Of a stretch of 64,000 bases of DNA, positions 32,136 to 44,831 are shown in pieces. The stretch's first letter is position 1. Every line of letters begins with the position of its first letter. The notes under the pieces were generated by a model that did not search any database, was not told the DNA's origin, and saw only the letters and a list, made by a program, of their open reading frames with translations. The position numbers and the translations under genes were made by a program. The stretch is taken from positions 2,046,001 to 2,110,000 of the forward strand of contig CM035307.1 in assembly GCA_002900995.3 (NCBI GenBank), read 5' to 3'. The DNA comes from Ganoderma boninense (taxonomy: Eukaryota > Basidiomycota > Agaricomycetes > Polyporales > Polyporaceae).

Positions 32136-33045
32136 AAGTATCACGCGCGTGGTTGGACAGATAGTTTGGAAGGCCAGTTTTCACATCGCTTATCCCTCCC
32201 TCGCTCCATCGTGCATGGATGCCTAGTGCTACGCATCCGGGTCCTGGTGCACTCCGTAACCGCAACAGGGTCACCATCATCCGGCCACAGCTCCGTTGGC
32301 TCGATGTTGTTGGCGTAGCTACGCTTTTGCGGATTGCTCTCTCTCTCGTCCGTTACGATAATCTTGTACTATTACTCTCCTGCGAAGGTTCTGTGCTACG
32401 TATACGTTGTTTCTACGAATAATACACGACTTCTATGGCTTCATTTGGTGTTTTCGGCGTTTGCGTGCACACGGACGTCTGCATGGACACATATTGGGCC
32501 ATGGGCGTCTATCCAGGTCAAGGTTAGGGTCTGCTTGGTCGGGATTGGTCTGGGGGACCAAAGAGCGGGCGTCTACGACCAATCCCCGACCAAGACCAAT
32601 CCCCCCTGGGAATGTGTAAGCTACCCCTTGGCTCCACGACCTACCCCATGATCGGCAGAAAGGCGCCCCGACCCTGCCAAGCTGGACCCACATCCACGGC
32701 CCGGAAAGCTAGACATACCCGAATCGTCTGGTGCCGCATCGCGCAACCACTCCTTGAGGTGCACCCAAGCTTCTTCCCATCTTGAAAGAGACGTAGCCAT
32801 GCAGAATTGCGTTGCGCACCTCCTTTGAGATGCCAAAGAGATACCGCCGATCTTCTTTGGCTGGACAGTCGTTTTCACTTTCACCCTGGCAGATATGTTC
32901 TGAACGCCAACGCGCATGCCCCGAGCCTACAATTCGTACCTTCAACAAAACAATGAACATGTAATTGGATCAAGGCGCAACCCGTGAGCCTAGATAAAGC
33001 AATAGACCACTTCCACACTTGTCTATCACACGTCGCTTGCCATCC
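32136..33045. other. Intergenic region with TTGGTC-type repeats
   Basis: At about 32536-32613 TTGGTC and GACCAA motifs recur (GGTCGGGATTGGTCTGGGGG and GACCAATCCCCGACCAAGAC). Part of this resembles 25613-25672 in the same orientation. Minus-strand frames at 32621-32960 (KEVRNAILHGYVSFKMGR) are open but unrecognised; they could be a gene fragment. Confidence 0.4.
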
Positions 33046-34861
33046 CTAATCTTCCTTTTCGTCAGGAGCGTCCTCCTCGCCGTCATCCTCATCGTCCGAC
33101 CGGACGTCAGTGATAGCGAGATTGCTCAAGGCCCTATAAACATGCAATCATGAGCTTGGGAGATGAAGGTAGATGGTTCCCAGGCCTACCGAGCAGCAAC
33201 ACGCCAGATTAGGAAGTACCAGAAGAGGTTGAGGGCTTGCAGCAGCACCAGTGGCGTGAATATTTGGTATTTCATCCACCACACCATCCACACGCCATCG
33301 TCTGGCGACCACCGTTTCGAGGTCTCGCTGCACAGAGATCTTAGATCACCAAGTAGAAACGGTAGCGACATGAAGTACGAACGGCATTAGATCAAACTCG
33401 AACCAAACAGAGTATAAAACAACCCAGTTTAGATAGTGACGGAAGTAGCTGGAAGTCAGCAATGTTAAGTCGCCGGCTAAACGAGATGAGCTTGTTTGAG
33501 ACGCACCTCCAAATGCAAACAAAGCACCCAAACGTGATGACTTTAGCCCTATCCCACTGAATATAGTTCAAAAGCTTCGAGAACTGGAGACTTGTCAGTC
33601 TCTGCCAAGTGTTGGCGAGCAACTCCAGACATACCGCGAATACCGAATCCGGAAGATCCATGCTAAGATAAATAGCGTTCCCGATGAACGTGAGGTTGAT
33701 GAGGTAACTCCATCTGCGAGCAAGTCGCGCGGGTCAGGAAGCCCGTAAGTAACATCTGCAATGGCATGTAACTCACCCAACAAGCCAGAGTGTGACAAAA
33801 TGGTGGGCTACGAGTTCGTAATAGTCCTTGCGAGGCTTCTCGAGACCCAATAGAAGGACAATGAGCTGTTGACACCAGTATGCCGCCTGGACAAGATAGT
33901 ACGCCTTGAGTTCCGGCTTCATATCCCAGTGAGGATAATCTATAAAACTCGGTATGATCCACCGCGTGATAAAGGGAGGGAACCTAAGGCACTTACCGAT
34001 CCAGAAGTACTTGGTGTTATACCACCACGTTGGCAATTGAGACATGATGCGCTGACAGGTTGAAACTTATGCAAACGGAAAAACATGAGCGAGCCGGAAG
34101 GAACGTACCACACCCCAACTAGCGGTAAAGGCAAAGTAGATCACCGCATAACCTTGTTCGCCAAACCGATCCAGCTTAGCCTCTTTTTTGAGACCGAACC
34201 ACCGTGCAATTGGTCGGCAGAGGTATATGGTGATAGCTTGCCGCACAAAGGACCAGAAGACGATGTAGTAGGCGAGGAAGGCGAAGTCGAGATAGCCTTT
34301 CTGGTATCGGGGGTCGTCGTCGGACGAAGAGGGTATCCGGTGTGAGATGAAGAGAAGCGGGGCGAAGGGATTGGGGACGTTTTTGGCGACATATGGCGAT
34401 AGCAATTCCCAGTTTGCCCAGAGGACGAAGAAGAACAAGAGTATCTTGAGAGACGAGCCTTTCGTTGAATGGTTCTTTACTGCCGACAATGTATGTAGGT
34501 AGTGTAGACTCACTAGGGACGACTACCCATCTCAGAGTCTTGATGTCAGTCCATGTGCCGTGGGATTGGGTTGACCAGGGAGTTGGAAGACTGCGGAGAC
34601 CTGGAGAGGACGAGTCTTGCCCGAGTGGTCTAGAGCGGGCGAAGGGATGAATACGGCATTGGCAGGTTTGGAAGAACGTTAATGTGCTGACGTTTGCGGC
34701 CGAAAGGGGCCTGTTAGATGGTGCGAGGGATCCTCTCTGCGCGAAAGGAATGAGGCAATTTGCAAAGATATGGGGTGGCAGGACGGGACGCACTCTATCC
34801 TGTGTGTGAAAGTCTGAATGTGGGGGAGTTGTTTTTTCTTGGATTTCGGTGGGCGTGACAT
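33046..34861 (-). CDS. LAC1: Ceramide synthase (LAG1/LAC1), copy B
   Basis: Second ceramide synthase in the same orientation as copy A, 8.4 kb away, with the same exon layout. It starts MSRPPKSKKKQLPHIQTFTH and keeps one open frame into SLQIASFLSRREDPSHHLTGPF, where copy A is broken. Then TDIKTLRWVVVP, ILLFFFVLWANWELLSPYVA, RYQKGYLDFAFLAYYIVFWSF, SQLPTWWYNTKYFWIG (identical to copy A), YPHWDMKPELKAYYLVQAAYW, the catalytic histidines in ELVAHHFVTLWLVGWSYL, MDLPDSVFAFSKLLNYIQWDRAK, and the final span ending ALNLFWYFLIWRVAAR. The tail is acidic (ITDVRSDDEDDGEEDAPDEKED). Likely an ER enzyme with acyl-chain preference different from copy A, as for yeast and filamentous fungal pairs; that is inference. 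Confidence 0.93.
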
Positions 34862-35385
34862 CGGTGGGCGGATGACGGGGGTACGCGGGAAGGCCGAGGA
34901 ACGCTATAAATGGGACTTGGACGAGAGCAAGCCTTCGACTGATGAGTCTCAGTCTCGACAGCACATCTCCGTCCACCCGCCAGCAGCTTGCCCTGCGGTC
35001 CGATCCCAACCCGGCATTGGCGCCCAAGGCCCCTTCCTTTCTCGGCTGCTGCCACGTGCTGTGCCGCTCTCAGTATGGGGAAACTGCAGTGCAGAAGCCT
35101 GGGATGCACTGAGCACCTCTCCCTCCCCGGCCGTCTTCTGACTCTCTGCACTCAGCTCAGTTCCTCTTCTACGGCCGTCCTCTTGACCCCTCGGATAAGA
35201 CCGACTATCATTCACCCATTCTGCCGCAACTCGGCCCTGGCCACTCGCTGAGCTACTCAGCTCGTCAGTCATTCTGACTGTTACTGTTTGACTGCTCCCG
35301 GACTCCGACCCGACAGACGGGCCCTCTGCCGCCCCACACAGTCCGGCTCGCGACCTATTTCATAACAATCTGTTTCCGGTCTGCC
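34862..35385. other. Divergent region ceramide synthase B / REX3
   Basis: Probably holds both promoters. TATAAAT lies at about 34905, close to the ceramide synthase start; copy A has a comparable AT-rich box at about 24708. Nothing else was recognised. Confidence 0.45.
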
Positions 35386-37328
35386 ATGTTTTCATCTCTT
35401 GGCCTGTTCCAAACGCTCCCGTGCCCCGAGAAACAACACTGTAGCCGGCCAAACTGCCTCTTCAGCCATCGCCCTGACCTCACCCAATTTCCCATCACCC
35501 CTGTGCCGGTTGAGGTCCGTGGGCCATCTTCCGACCACGCTTCCACAGAGTTGAAGCCCTCCACGCCCGAGCCTAAGCCCACACGGACCTCTTCTGCCTC
35601 TAGCATCCCAGCCAAACGTCCTGTGAGCTCCCCATTGCGCGCTGCCACACCTAGCAATGGAAACCCCGCCAGCGAACCTCCAACCAAGTTCCAGAGGACA
35701 GGAACACCACAGCGACCGGTTGCCGTCCCCACACGGGCGCAATCGTCTTCGGTGAGACCTCACTACCACCGCGTCTTCTCCGCAGCCACCAATCCTTGTC
35801 GCAGACTGGCGTGCCAGTGCTCAGGGTGCCCCCGGCGCAATCACAGGTCGCGTTACCTGTCCGCCAAGTGCGCAGTTTTCTATCCCGCTCGTTTTGGGTG
35901 TCTCAAGCTCCATTTAGGCCATGTTGAAATCGCTGTACGACCACTTCGTCATCTTGTACGAAAACATCGTCTCCGCGAACCCCACGCTCGCCTCCGAGCA
36001 CGCACTCAAACAAGAGCAAGAGGTATATGAAAAGTCGAACAAGTTGACGTATCGTAATGTACGCAATGAACCTGACGCCGTTTGGGGTCATTGATTGACT
36101 ATACGTGTAGGCGGTGATATCATCCATAGCGGCTCTCAAAAAGCGGCCAAAACCTGATTCGTCATCTCACCCTTCTGTCGGCACTGAGGCTGACGTGAAA
36201 GCAAGGGAAGAAACGCGTCAAAAAGTCGCGTCATTGGTTCTATCGGCATCTCAGTTGGATCCTTATGTTCTGTCTATGGACGACTTGAAGAAGTGGAATT
36301 ATATTGTTGACATACCACCCGGCCCGGGAGGCGATCAACCACACGAAGAGGGTTCTATCAAGACGTGCGAACGGTGCACGGAAAAGTTTGTGGTTAAGAG
36401 GCGCGAGGAGGCAGACCAGTGTAGATTCCACTGGGGTAAGGCCTTCTCATCCAGAATGAACGGTACGTTTACGAAAATTCGCTTGTCATTGGCACCTCTC
36501 ATCTTGACACAATGCACAGGGGAGAGAAGACGTGTATACACATGTTGCTCAAAGACTCCAGACGAAGAGGGTTGCGAAGTCGGTCCCCATGTCTTCTACG
36601 AATCCGACCCGGAACTTCTGCACAGGCGACATGCTTTTACTCACAGCCGTTCTCCGTCTGGCTCTGGCGACACTGCTCTGGATATAGTGGCTCTGGATTG
36701 CGAGATGATCTACACGACAGGAGGTATGCGTGTCGCGCGAGTGTCCGTGGTCAACGCTGCTGGAAAGGAAGTCCTCGACGAGATTGTTCGCATGGACAAG
36801 GACGTGGAGGTCATGTACGCCGCTGCCTTCCGTTCTATTTATGTTCCACAACTGCTTACGATCGGGCGCTGTAGAGACTACAACACCCGCTTCTCCGGGA
36901 TAACGGCGGAAAACCATGCAACCGCAACCCTCACCCTTGCTTCTGTCCGCGAAGCTCTCGATACTATCATCAACTCGGAGACTATTATCATTGGACATGC
37001 GCTGGACAACGATTTGAAGACATTGCGCATGATCCATCACCGTTGCGTGGACACCGTTGTTCTCTTCCCGCATACAGCTGGTCCGCCATATCGGCGAGCC
37101 CTCAGGACTCTGTCAGTACCTTGTTTGTTCTATGAAGATAGGTTAATCTGACATATATACAGGGCCAAAGAGTTCCTAGGCCAGACAATCCAAGCCGCAG
37201 GGGCGGCCGGACACAGCTCCATTGAAGATTCGGAGGCAACCCTTGATCTCGTTCGATGGCATGTCTTGAATGGACCCAAGCCGAAACCAAAGCCCCAAGC
37301 AGATCTTATCCCAACGCAAGACTCCTAA
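35386..37328 (+). CDS. REX3: RNA exonuclease REX3
   Basis: A DEDDh 3'-5' exonuclease that trims RNA 3' ends (RNase MRP RNA and others in yeast). The N-terminus FSSLGLFQTLPCPEKQHCSRPNCLFSH carries the CCCH-like cysteine/histidine cluster of Rex3. After a Pro/Ser-rich stretch come TGVPVLRVPPAQSQVALPVRQ, KSLYDHFVILYENI and YEKSNKLTYRNAVISSI. A Zn-binding part follows (CERCTEKF, CRFHWGKAF, RRVYTCC). The EXOIII domain shows all catalytic residues: VALDCEMIYT (D, E), IIIGHALDNDLKTLRMIH (D) and HSSIEDSEATLDLVRW (H, D). Eight exons, intact frame, normal length. In exon 2 the acceptor at GTCGCAG gives the frame that fits the family, not the upstream CCGCAG. Confidence 0.95.
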
Positions 37329-37506
37329 CATTGTATTGTGCAATTCCTGGCTCCTGTTTCTTTCGCCATGCCGTTCTGGATACCTGCACTCTGCTCTTCG
37401 CAACTTAAGAGATACCCCAGCATTTAGCACACAACATTCGGACTTCATTACCATATGTAACGCTAAGAGTATGTACAGAGAAATCGGTATGGGTCGGATA
37501 CATCGT

Positions 37507-38350
37507 CTATGGCCCTCTTGAACCGAGACTGCCCAGTCGCGCCATTGTGTCTTCACTGTTCTCCTGTTCTTCAATGCCGTCAGCTTGTGTGACCTGTAGC
37601 TCGTGTCAGAAACCAATAAGGCGCTTGGGATGAAACAGAAGAGACATACCACTCGGAGCACAGACTTTTTGGAGGACTCCTGTAGTTCGCCAGCGATGAT
37701 AAGCTCATCCAGGATCTGCCCGCAACGTAAGTATCTATGGTAATCGCGGACAAAGACTACATAAACTTACAGCATAGGCCTTCTGGAAGTTAAAGATCCT
37801 GGGAGCAGTGCACTCTCGGTCAACACAGAAGCGGTGTAATATGGGGGACCGTCGTACAGATCGAGCTCGCAGACCTAGAAAGACACCGCAGTCAGCGCTC
37901 CATTGCACAGAAGAGGAGGCATACGCGACTCACATTCCCGAAGTACCGGTCCAGGACCTCGACGTATCTGTGGATAACCTCCAGCACCACCAGTTCGTTG
38001 TCGCCCCCGCTGATGCCGCATACGAAAAAGAGAGACGCGTATCGCCGGTACACGACTTTCGTGTCTGTTCGGTCGGGCGGGCAATACATAAGCCCTCTCC
38101 CGCCCTCTGACGCACTGGATGCGAAGACACGACCACACACCTTTATACTCGAGGAAGTTACACATCCGCGTCCGCCGGGAGAGGACAAGCTGCGTGACGT
38201 CCTTGACGATCTTCGCCTTCGCCTTCTGGGACATCGTCTGGTACCATTTCGATAGACGAACCTTCCCTGTGTTCTCGGTCAACATATGCCTTGTTCGATG
38301 ACACACATTGTGATACCTTGACGGGAGACCAGAAGCATATAATTGATCAT
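37507..38350 (-). CDS. APS1: AP-1 clathrin adaptor sigma subunit
   Basis: Small subunit of the AP-1 adaptor, which sorts cargo between trans-Golgi and endosomes. About seven small exons give [131 protein letters not shown] and the tail [12 protein letters not shown]. The sequence is nearly collinear with fungal and animal sigma-1 over its full length (about 160 residues). GTSS-to-GISG and the longer tail are ordinary variation. The frame is intact. Starts at the only ATG giving MINY. Confidence 0.97.
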
Positions 38351-38618
38351 GGCGAATGGAGAAACAGGCGAAGGGCGTAAGGAGATGCAAGAGACGGTGG
38401 GATGCAGCAGGACTGTGTCGCAAGCGCCCGTAGGTCTATGCTGCTCCGTTTGGGGACTTCGGCAAAGAGCGAGGAGTCGGGCGCCTGATGCGCGTCATCG
38501 CCTTGGCACGTTCCACGACCGGAGCGACGGCAGGTGCCAGTGGTTGCTCACAATCCAGACAACTGCAGCACTAATCCCAGCAGTGTCCTCCAGGTTTACT
38601 CCCATCTGCGCTAGAACC

Positions 38619-40440
38619 ATGGCGGATGCGTCGGACAAGAAGATACCGTTGCTAGCCTTCCTCAAGATGCTCACAAACAATAACATCCCGCCATCCAAGG
38701 CAATGGCAGTAGCGGGCAAGATGTTGGCAGCCATTCATTCCCTCCATGAGGTGCTTACATACTCACAAACGATTAGATACAAAACGTGCAACACGCCTGC
38801 GCTTCTCCGAGAACTCTCTGAATTTTCGCTCGAGTCGGCCGGCCTGGACGAGAAGGACCTCCGGAAACTCGTCCTCGCGGCCGTGCGGAAAGCGGGCTAC
38901 AAACACAAGTCCGCCGGCAGCTCAGAGGGCTCGCGGAACGTTGCCTCGACGAGCAAGGCTGGCTCCAAGGCCGACGTACGTCCGCTCGCCCTTGCCCACC
39001 GTTACATAAAACCCCTGGGGCAAGCCAAGTAACACGTCGGCCGTTTACAGACAAAGCCACCCCAGAAGAAACGCAAACGGGACGACGACCTCAATGAATT
39101 GCTTCCGGAGAGGCCTCCGGAAGAGGGCGACTCGTACGGCAGTCTCCAGTTCAATGAAAATCTCCAAGAGGAGGTATGTGTTCCATGGGGGACTGGAGCC
39201 CCCTCCGGTCGGGAGGACGTGCCGCGTATGGTGGATGTCCGCGGCATTGTCTCCTGGCAGCAGGGTATTGCTTACCCACCGTCAGCAAACGAGGCTGAAC
39301 GCAAATGACTACTGGTAGGCGATCAGAACCAAGTCCACAGTGATCAACCGTGCCCCCATTATGATGGCATGGGCATTCGTCGTGGCCGAGCGAATGGGCT
39401 TCCAGCGGGAAGAGGCCCTGAGCATAGGTGTGTTACTGCCCCTCGAGTCCTTAACACCCCCCCGAGGCGGTGCGGGCGGTGCGTGCACCGGGCGACGCTC
39501 ATGTTTCTGACCGCTATCCAGCCTCGGTGTACACGGAAATGAACGCGATCTCGAAAGGCGTTTCGCTGGGCCTCTACAAGGAGGGCAAGCAGGAGGGCAG
39601 GGAAGCCAGCCGCACTGGCTCCCAGCCGTACGTGGAGCTCATGGACCGACGGTCAGTGACTCCCCTAGCCTCTCTCCCTTCACAATCTGCTAGGATGCAT
39701 ATGGTGCTCACGTGTGTTTACTCTCCCCGCATGACGGTGCGCCGCCAAATGAACACGCTTCCCTATCATGAAACCAGGATGTACGTAACTCCCCGCGCTC
39801 TCTATTGCCGCACGCTCACCTCCATCTCCTCACCATCTCCCCTGTCCCCCTGCCCCAACGGCCCCTGCGTCTTCCCTCTCCACCATATAAAAACCCCATC
39901 ATCCGATTTGGTTCTCCCATGTCCTCCTTTAGACCACTATATCAGACTGCGAACTCCCAGTGGCGTGCGCTCTCCGCTGGCGCCCCGGTCCCACCCACTT
40001 CCGCCTTCTCGTATATCACCAAGGCCTTACGGCAGACAGCACCGAACATCGTGGGTGCGCTCCGGCTCCTTGCGGAGAGCTTCCCTCCAAAGGAGCTGAA
40101 CGAGAAGGGTTTCTCACTCTACGCTGACTTCCGGCCGCAATCAGAGGGCTGGGGCCAGAGGGGCGAGGTGCGCTGCTCGACGATCCTGGGATTGCGCAAG
40201 TTCTCCGGGGAGAGCGCGGAGTCGGATGGCCTGGCTACAAACTTAAGGGATGCTCCATCCGCGGTTGATAGCATCGTGCAGCTCGAGCCTCCTCCGAGAG
40301 AGTCGGGAGAAGCAGCCCGCGCTTCGGGGGATCCGCCGCCGAAGAAACCGAGACGGGAATCTTCCGAACCCGATGAGTACGACGCGGCCCTGGACGACGA
40401 TGCACTGTTCGGTGAATTCGATCTGAGCAGCATCCCTTGA
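38619..40440 (+). CDS. Conserved basidiomycete protein of unknown function
   Basis: Starts at MADASDKKIPLLAFLKMLTNN. An intron with donor GTTGGC and acceptor ATTAG joins to IYKTCNTPALLRELSEFSL, giving a short helical N-terminal module. A basic/acidic linker follows (PPQKKRKRDDDLNELLPERPPEEGDSYGSLQF). The best-conserved part is AIRTKSTVINRAPIMMAWAFVVAERMGF, EEALSIASVYTEMNAISKGVSLGLY and GSQPYVELMDRR, then a larger intron region (about 39655-39928) and YQTANSQWRALSAG, AFSYITKALRQTAPNIVGALRLLAESF, NEKGFSLYADFRPQSEGWGQRGEV. An acidic C-terminus ends LFGEFDLSSIP. Similar proteins occur across Agaricomycetes as I recall, always uncharacterised. The basic linker and acidic tail hint at a nuclear role; that is a guess. 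Confidence 0.75.
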
Positions 40441-40614
40441 TCGTGGCATACCAGTACTATTAACGCAGGGAAAAGCAGAGAATAGCCCTCTAGGAGACGG
40501 GTAAATACGATCGGTCACCATGTACACTACGTCTACATTAGCGAGTCAAATGTAATGCAAGCCCGACGCCGCCCCTCATCCTCAGATCCTCTGGATATCG
40601 AGACTAGCCGATAC

Positions 40615-42285
40615 TTAGTTGATGTTTTTGATGATGGCGGCAGTGAACTCGGAAGTCGTGGCAGAACCTAGGGAAGAGGACACAGCCATCGAATGAACTG
40701 AATTGCTTCGCGCGAGAGGAGTGGGAAAGAAGACTGACCTCCCATGTCTGCGGTGCGGACCTTCCCGGCGTTGATGACGTCGAAAGTCGCGCTCGCGATA
40801 CTGTTTGCGAGGTGGTCGAGACTACACACGAGAAAGACCTAATCAGCAACCAGCTCAGTTTGCGTTGGCTCATGCGGCGTACCCAAGGTGCCTGAGCATC
40901 ATGGTTGAGCTGAGGATCATAGCAGCAGGGTTTGCACGATTGGTGCCCATGATGTCTTTGGCGACGTGACGGCATCCGGGCTCGAAGAGCGCGTATTCCT
41001 GTATGGGCGCACATGCGCTGAATACATGAAACATACTGCGACGCATCGTGGAATACTCACCCTGCCAACGTTGCAGCCAGGGACGATGCCGGGGCCACCA
41101 ACAAGAGCAGCTCCGATGTTAGACACGATGGCACCATACAGGTTAGGCATCACCATGACATCGAACTGCGTAGGACGAGCAACGAGCTGCATGGAGCTGT
41201 TTGCCACAAATTGCCGTTAGCAAGGAAAAGCTGTGGCGGAAATCGAATTTTCCCTTACGTGTTGTCCACGATCATGTCGTTGTACTCGATACCAGTGCTC
41301 TTGTACTCCTCCGCAACGCGGCGGAAGGTGTTCAAGAACAGCCCGTCACCGAGCTTCATGATGTTAGCTTTGTGGACGCAGGTGACTTTCTGAAGTTGAT
41401 GACGTCGGTTCCACGAGTTAATTTCCTGCAATATTGTCGGAGGGACACACCTTGCGGTTGTTCTTGAGCGCGAAGTCGAAGGCGAACCGGATGATACGCT
41501 CGGCCTTCGCACGCGTAGAGACCTTCAAGCTTTCTACGACGCCAGGGTAACTCTGGTGCTCGAGACCAGAGTACTCACCCTCGGTGTTCTCACGGATGAT
41601 CGCGAAGTCAACGTTGTTGTGGCGGGTGGGGAAACCCGGAAGCGACTTGCACAGTACGACTGACGCGTAAATGTCGAGCTGCTGGCGCATGGCGACGTTC
41701 CACGAGATGTGGCCCGACTGTGAGATCGGGGTAAAGAGAATGCCTAGGAATCCGAGGATCGCCGGTTGGTAGGACGCGAGGTGCTGGGATCGGAAGTAGA
41801 AAACGCACCCTTGAGACCGACACGGTTGCGCCTCAAGCTCTCCATAGCCTGCTTGAAGAGGTCCTCACCCTCGGAGGACATGCCGGAAACGTTGTACTGC
41901 TCCCACTCAATGGGAGCGTTGACATACTCAAAGATCTCCTTGACGGAATCGGTGATCTCATGGCCAATACCGTCACCAGGAATCAGGGTCACCTAGGATG
42001 CGCGTCAGCGGTGAAGGGGTTCTTGCACGCTGGCAGTAGACGTACAGTGTAGACACCACCATACTTGGTTGGCAGCTAGCGGTGCGCGTGTGAGTGGATG
42101 CGCGTTGAACGACGGGTTAATTTGGAACGCACTCTTTGGGTGACCTTGGGGAAACCGGCGGAGAGGGTGGTGGCAGACCTCTGGTATGAGGTAAGGGTGA
42201 GACTGGCGGAAAATGATGGTCAAGAAAATGAGCGTACGGCGTTGAGGACGGGGCGTGCAGCAGAAGCAATGGCGTTGCGGATCAT
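40615..42285 (-). CDS. IDH1: NAD-isocitrate dehydrogenase subunit 1, mitochondrial
   Basis: Regulatory-type subunit of the TCA-cycle enzyme converting isocitrate to 2-oxoglutarate with NAD. The leader [16 protein letters not shown] fits a mitochondrial presequence, spread over small exons; the mature part begins [24 protein letters not shown]. Then [131 protein letters not shown] and [17 protein letters not shown], ending [10 protein letters not shown]. The sequence is collinear with yeast IDH1. Frame intact over about ten exons. A mitochondrial matrix location is inferred from the leader and family. Confidence 0.95.
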
Positions 42286-42871
42286 GGTGGACTACACGTC
42301 CTGCGGGGTAGAGGGAATGGCAGAATAAGAGGGCAAATGAGAGAAACGCGAGGAGGAGTAAGAAAAGAGATCGTGGTCGGCCGAAACGTGGATAGGTCCG
42401 TGATGCCACAGCGTCATCCGTCACCGGCCACATGGCTCATCGCTCGCTCGCGTGGCGTCTCATGCAATCTGCCCGTCCGTCCCCGCCCGCCTCCCGACAA
42501 CACCGACGGGCTCCGAGCCCAACGAGGCCGTTTGGGAGCAGCGGGAGCTTGTTGGACGTCGACAAGTAGCATGTATGACGCTCTGTGGTTCACATGGCCC
42601 TGGGATATAAGAGCACGGACTCGGAGGGCGGACAGTGTCGCATGATTCCAGGATCGGCTTCCGTGAGTGCATTTTGACGAGCAGACGCAGACGCGCGCCA
42701 CGCTTGTGCGGCTGGTCCAACCGTCCTCCCCTTCCCCTTCGACAGAGCCTCTCTCTCGGCCTCAGGTCCCGCTGGCCTCTCCGCGTTCGTCGCGCCTCGT
42801 CCGCTCCTTTGACCCCGGTCAAATATACCCTCGCGGCGCACGTCTCCCGGCGACCCAGCCCACCAGGTCCC
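42286..42871. other. Divergent region IDH1 / alpha-beta hydrolase
   Basis: Shared upstream DNA of two divergent genes. Long open frames on both strands (42414-42918) are GC-driven and lack domain support. No clear element seen. Confidence 0.5.
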
Positions 42872-44831
42872 ATGGCCTCACAGAAGCTCCTTCCAGCAGT
42901 CGCAGACTCCCTCCACACCCCGCCAGGACGAGATCTCTCCTTTTACCTCGTTCTCTTCGTGGCAGTCCTCCCTATCTGGTCCGTCGTGCCCTTCTCGTGG
43001 GCATTCGTTATCTATGCGCTGCACTATGGCCTCATATGGAACTTCGCCTGGAGAGGCTGGACCGTATTTGCCGTTGCATTGAGTGAGGTCAGACCCAGTG
43101 ACCGCTCGCTTTCTTCCCGCTGCTCCGCTTTTGACACACGCGCCCGACAGGTATTCTTCAGCGTATACCACTACAACCTCGCAAGCTTCATTTCCAGGCC
43201 AAGTCCCAACGGTTCCGGAGACTTGCATGAGCTTCGAAGGGCATTTCACCGCGTACTCCAGGCTGGCCTTGCCTCCCTTCCAGAAGAAGGCTATGACGAA
43301 GAGACCCTCGATGTAGACCGACCAGGGAGTCCTGAAGAGACCGTCACAAACCTAGACTTCGAGGACCCCCGAGCAGTCGACTTCAGGAACTATTTGCGGA
43401 CCTGGTACGTCGGCCCTCGTAACCCGTTGGTCTGCCGCACAACGTCGTGACCGACACGTCTCATAGGTTCCGACGGGCGCCATGGTCCTCCATTCGCCGC
43501 CATGAGGTGTTTGCTTGGCTATATTGGTCCATTTTCAATGCACCTTTCGCCGGGTATGAGAAGGTCTCCGAGACCAAGCAGAAGGTCCTTGATGAAGTCA
43601 TCGACCTCCTCGAACAGCGCGCGGGCGTCAAGATCCCGGAGGGTTCCAACCCTACAGCGACTCCCCTCCTGCTGACCGTCGATCCTGTCAATGTCTCATG
43701 GCGGCCGCTCATATGGTACGCTGGCGTCGCGCTTAGCAACGCCTTCCTCCGCCGGCGTTTTGCAAACAAGTGGAATGCTAAGGTAGCAACCTACAACGAC
43801 CTCGAGTACATTCTCCGCGTCCCTGTTACTTGGAACGCTCGTACTGGTCCCCGACCCGTCGTTTTCATGCACGGTCTTGGTCTCGGTTTATCACAGTACT
43901 GCCGTTTTCTAGAGCATATCTTTGCAGCGGCTCCAGACCATCCGGTTCTCGTTCCCCTTCTACCCCACGTCAGCCAGGAGATACTCCATCCTCGCTACTT
44001 GCGACCCATGGGCCGACAAGAGATGGTTCAGTGCTTGGCTGGACTGATTTCTGAGCTTGGGTGGGCTGACATTGCAAAACCGATGTCGGACACCTCCGAC
44101 TCTGACTCAGAGAAGAGTGGTGTCGAAGCTCGTGTGCGAAAGGGCGTTACCATGCTGAGCCACTCCAAGTATGTTCTTCCTTTCTATAATCACCTGAGAA
44201 AGACATTGATCGAGGCTCGTAGTGGCTCGTTTGGGCACGCGTGGTTACTCAAAGCCCATCCTGGAATAGTCACTCGCTCGTGCTTTGTTGACCCGGTAAC
44301 GTTCTGTTCTTGGGAAGGCGGTATGTAACATCGCGCATTGTGATGAATCACTTTCTGACATCTTTTTAGATCTGTGCTATAATTTTGTTTACCGACCATG
44401 TGAAAATGTATGTTTGGATGGGCGGGTTGCACTACAACCGTTACTGACTGCTCTAAATATTAGGGCCTGGATCTCGTCATCAAATACTTCGTCGGCATGG
44501 AGCTTGGCGTTGCCAACTTCCTCCAACGGCACTTCGATTGGTCCTCGAACTCCTTGTGGTACGAGGAGATTCCAAACGCCAAAGATCCCAAGAGGACGAT
44601 GTTCTTCCTCGGTGGAAAGGATACCATCATTGATGCTGACGTGAGCATGGGCATTTCGTACTCGCTGCCGAGAAGATATTAACCTTGCCCTTGTAGCGTG
44701 TCAGGCGATACCTTTCATCTCACGGAGTGCGCAAAAACCTCCGCTTCGACCCCGATGGTCGTCACGGAGAAGCGCTGCTCACGAGGTCGCCGTTTCATAA
44801 CGATATCATGAACTGGCTCCGCGAAGAGTAA
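42872..44831 (+). CDS. Membrane-anchored alpha/beta hydrolase
   Basis: Starts at MASQKLLPAVADSLHT, followed by two hydrophobic segments (LSFYLVLFVAVLPIWSVVPF and AFVIYALHYGLIWNFAW) that should anchor the protein in a membrane. A helical region (ELRRAFHRVLQAGL, FRNYLRTWFRRAPWSSIRRHEVFAWLYWS) precedes the hydrolase core: PVVFMHGLGLGLSQYCRFLEHI (oxyanion region), a loop PLLPHVSQEILHPRYLRPMGR, the nucleophile elbow HSNGSFGHAWLL built across an intron (aa|tggc), VDPVTF, DKDTII-like GGKDTIIDAD (acid) and RFDPDGRHGEALL (catalytic His). The elbow is SNGSFG, a variant of GXSXG. Fungal homologs are uncharacterised; a lipid or ester substrate is likely but not shown. Intact frame. Confidence 0.88.
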
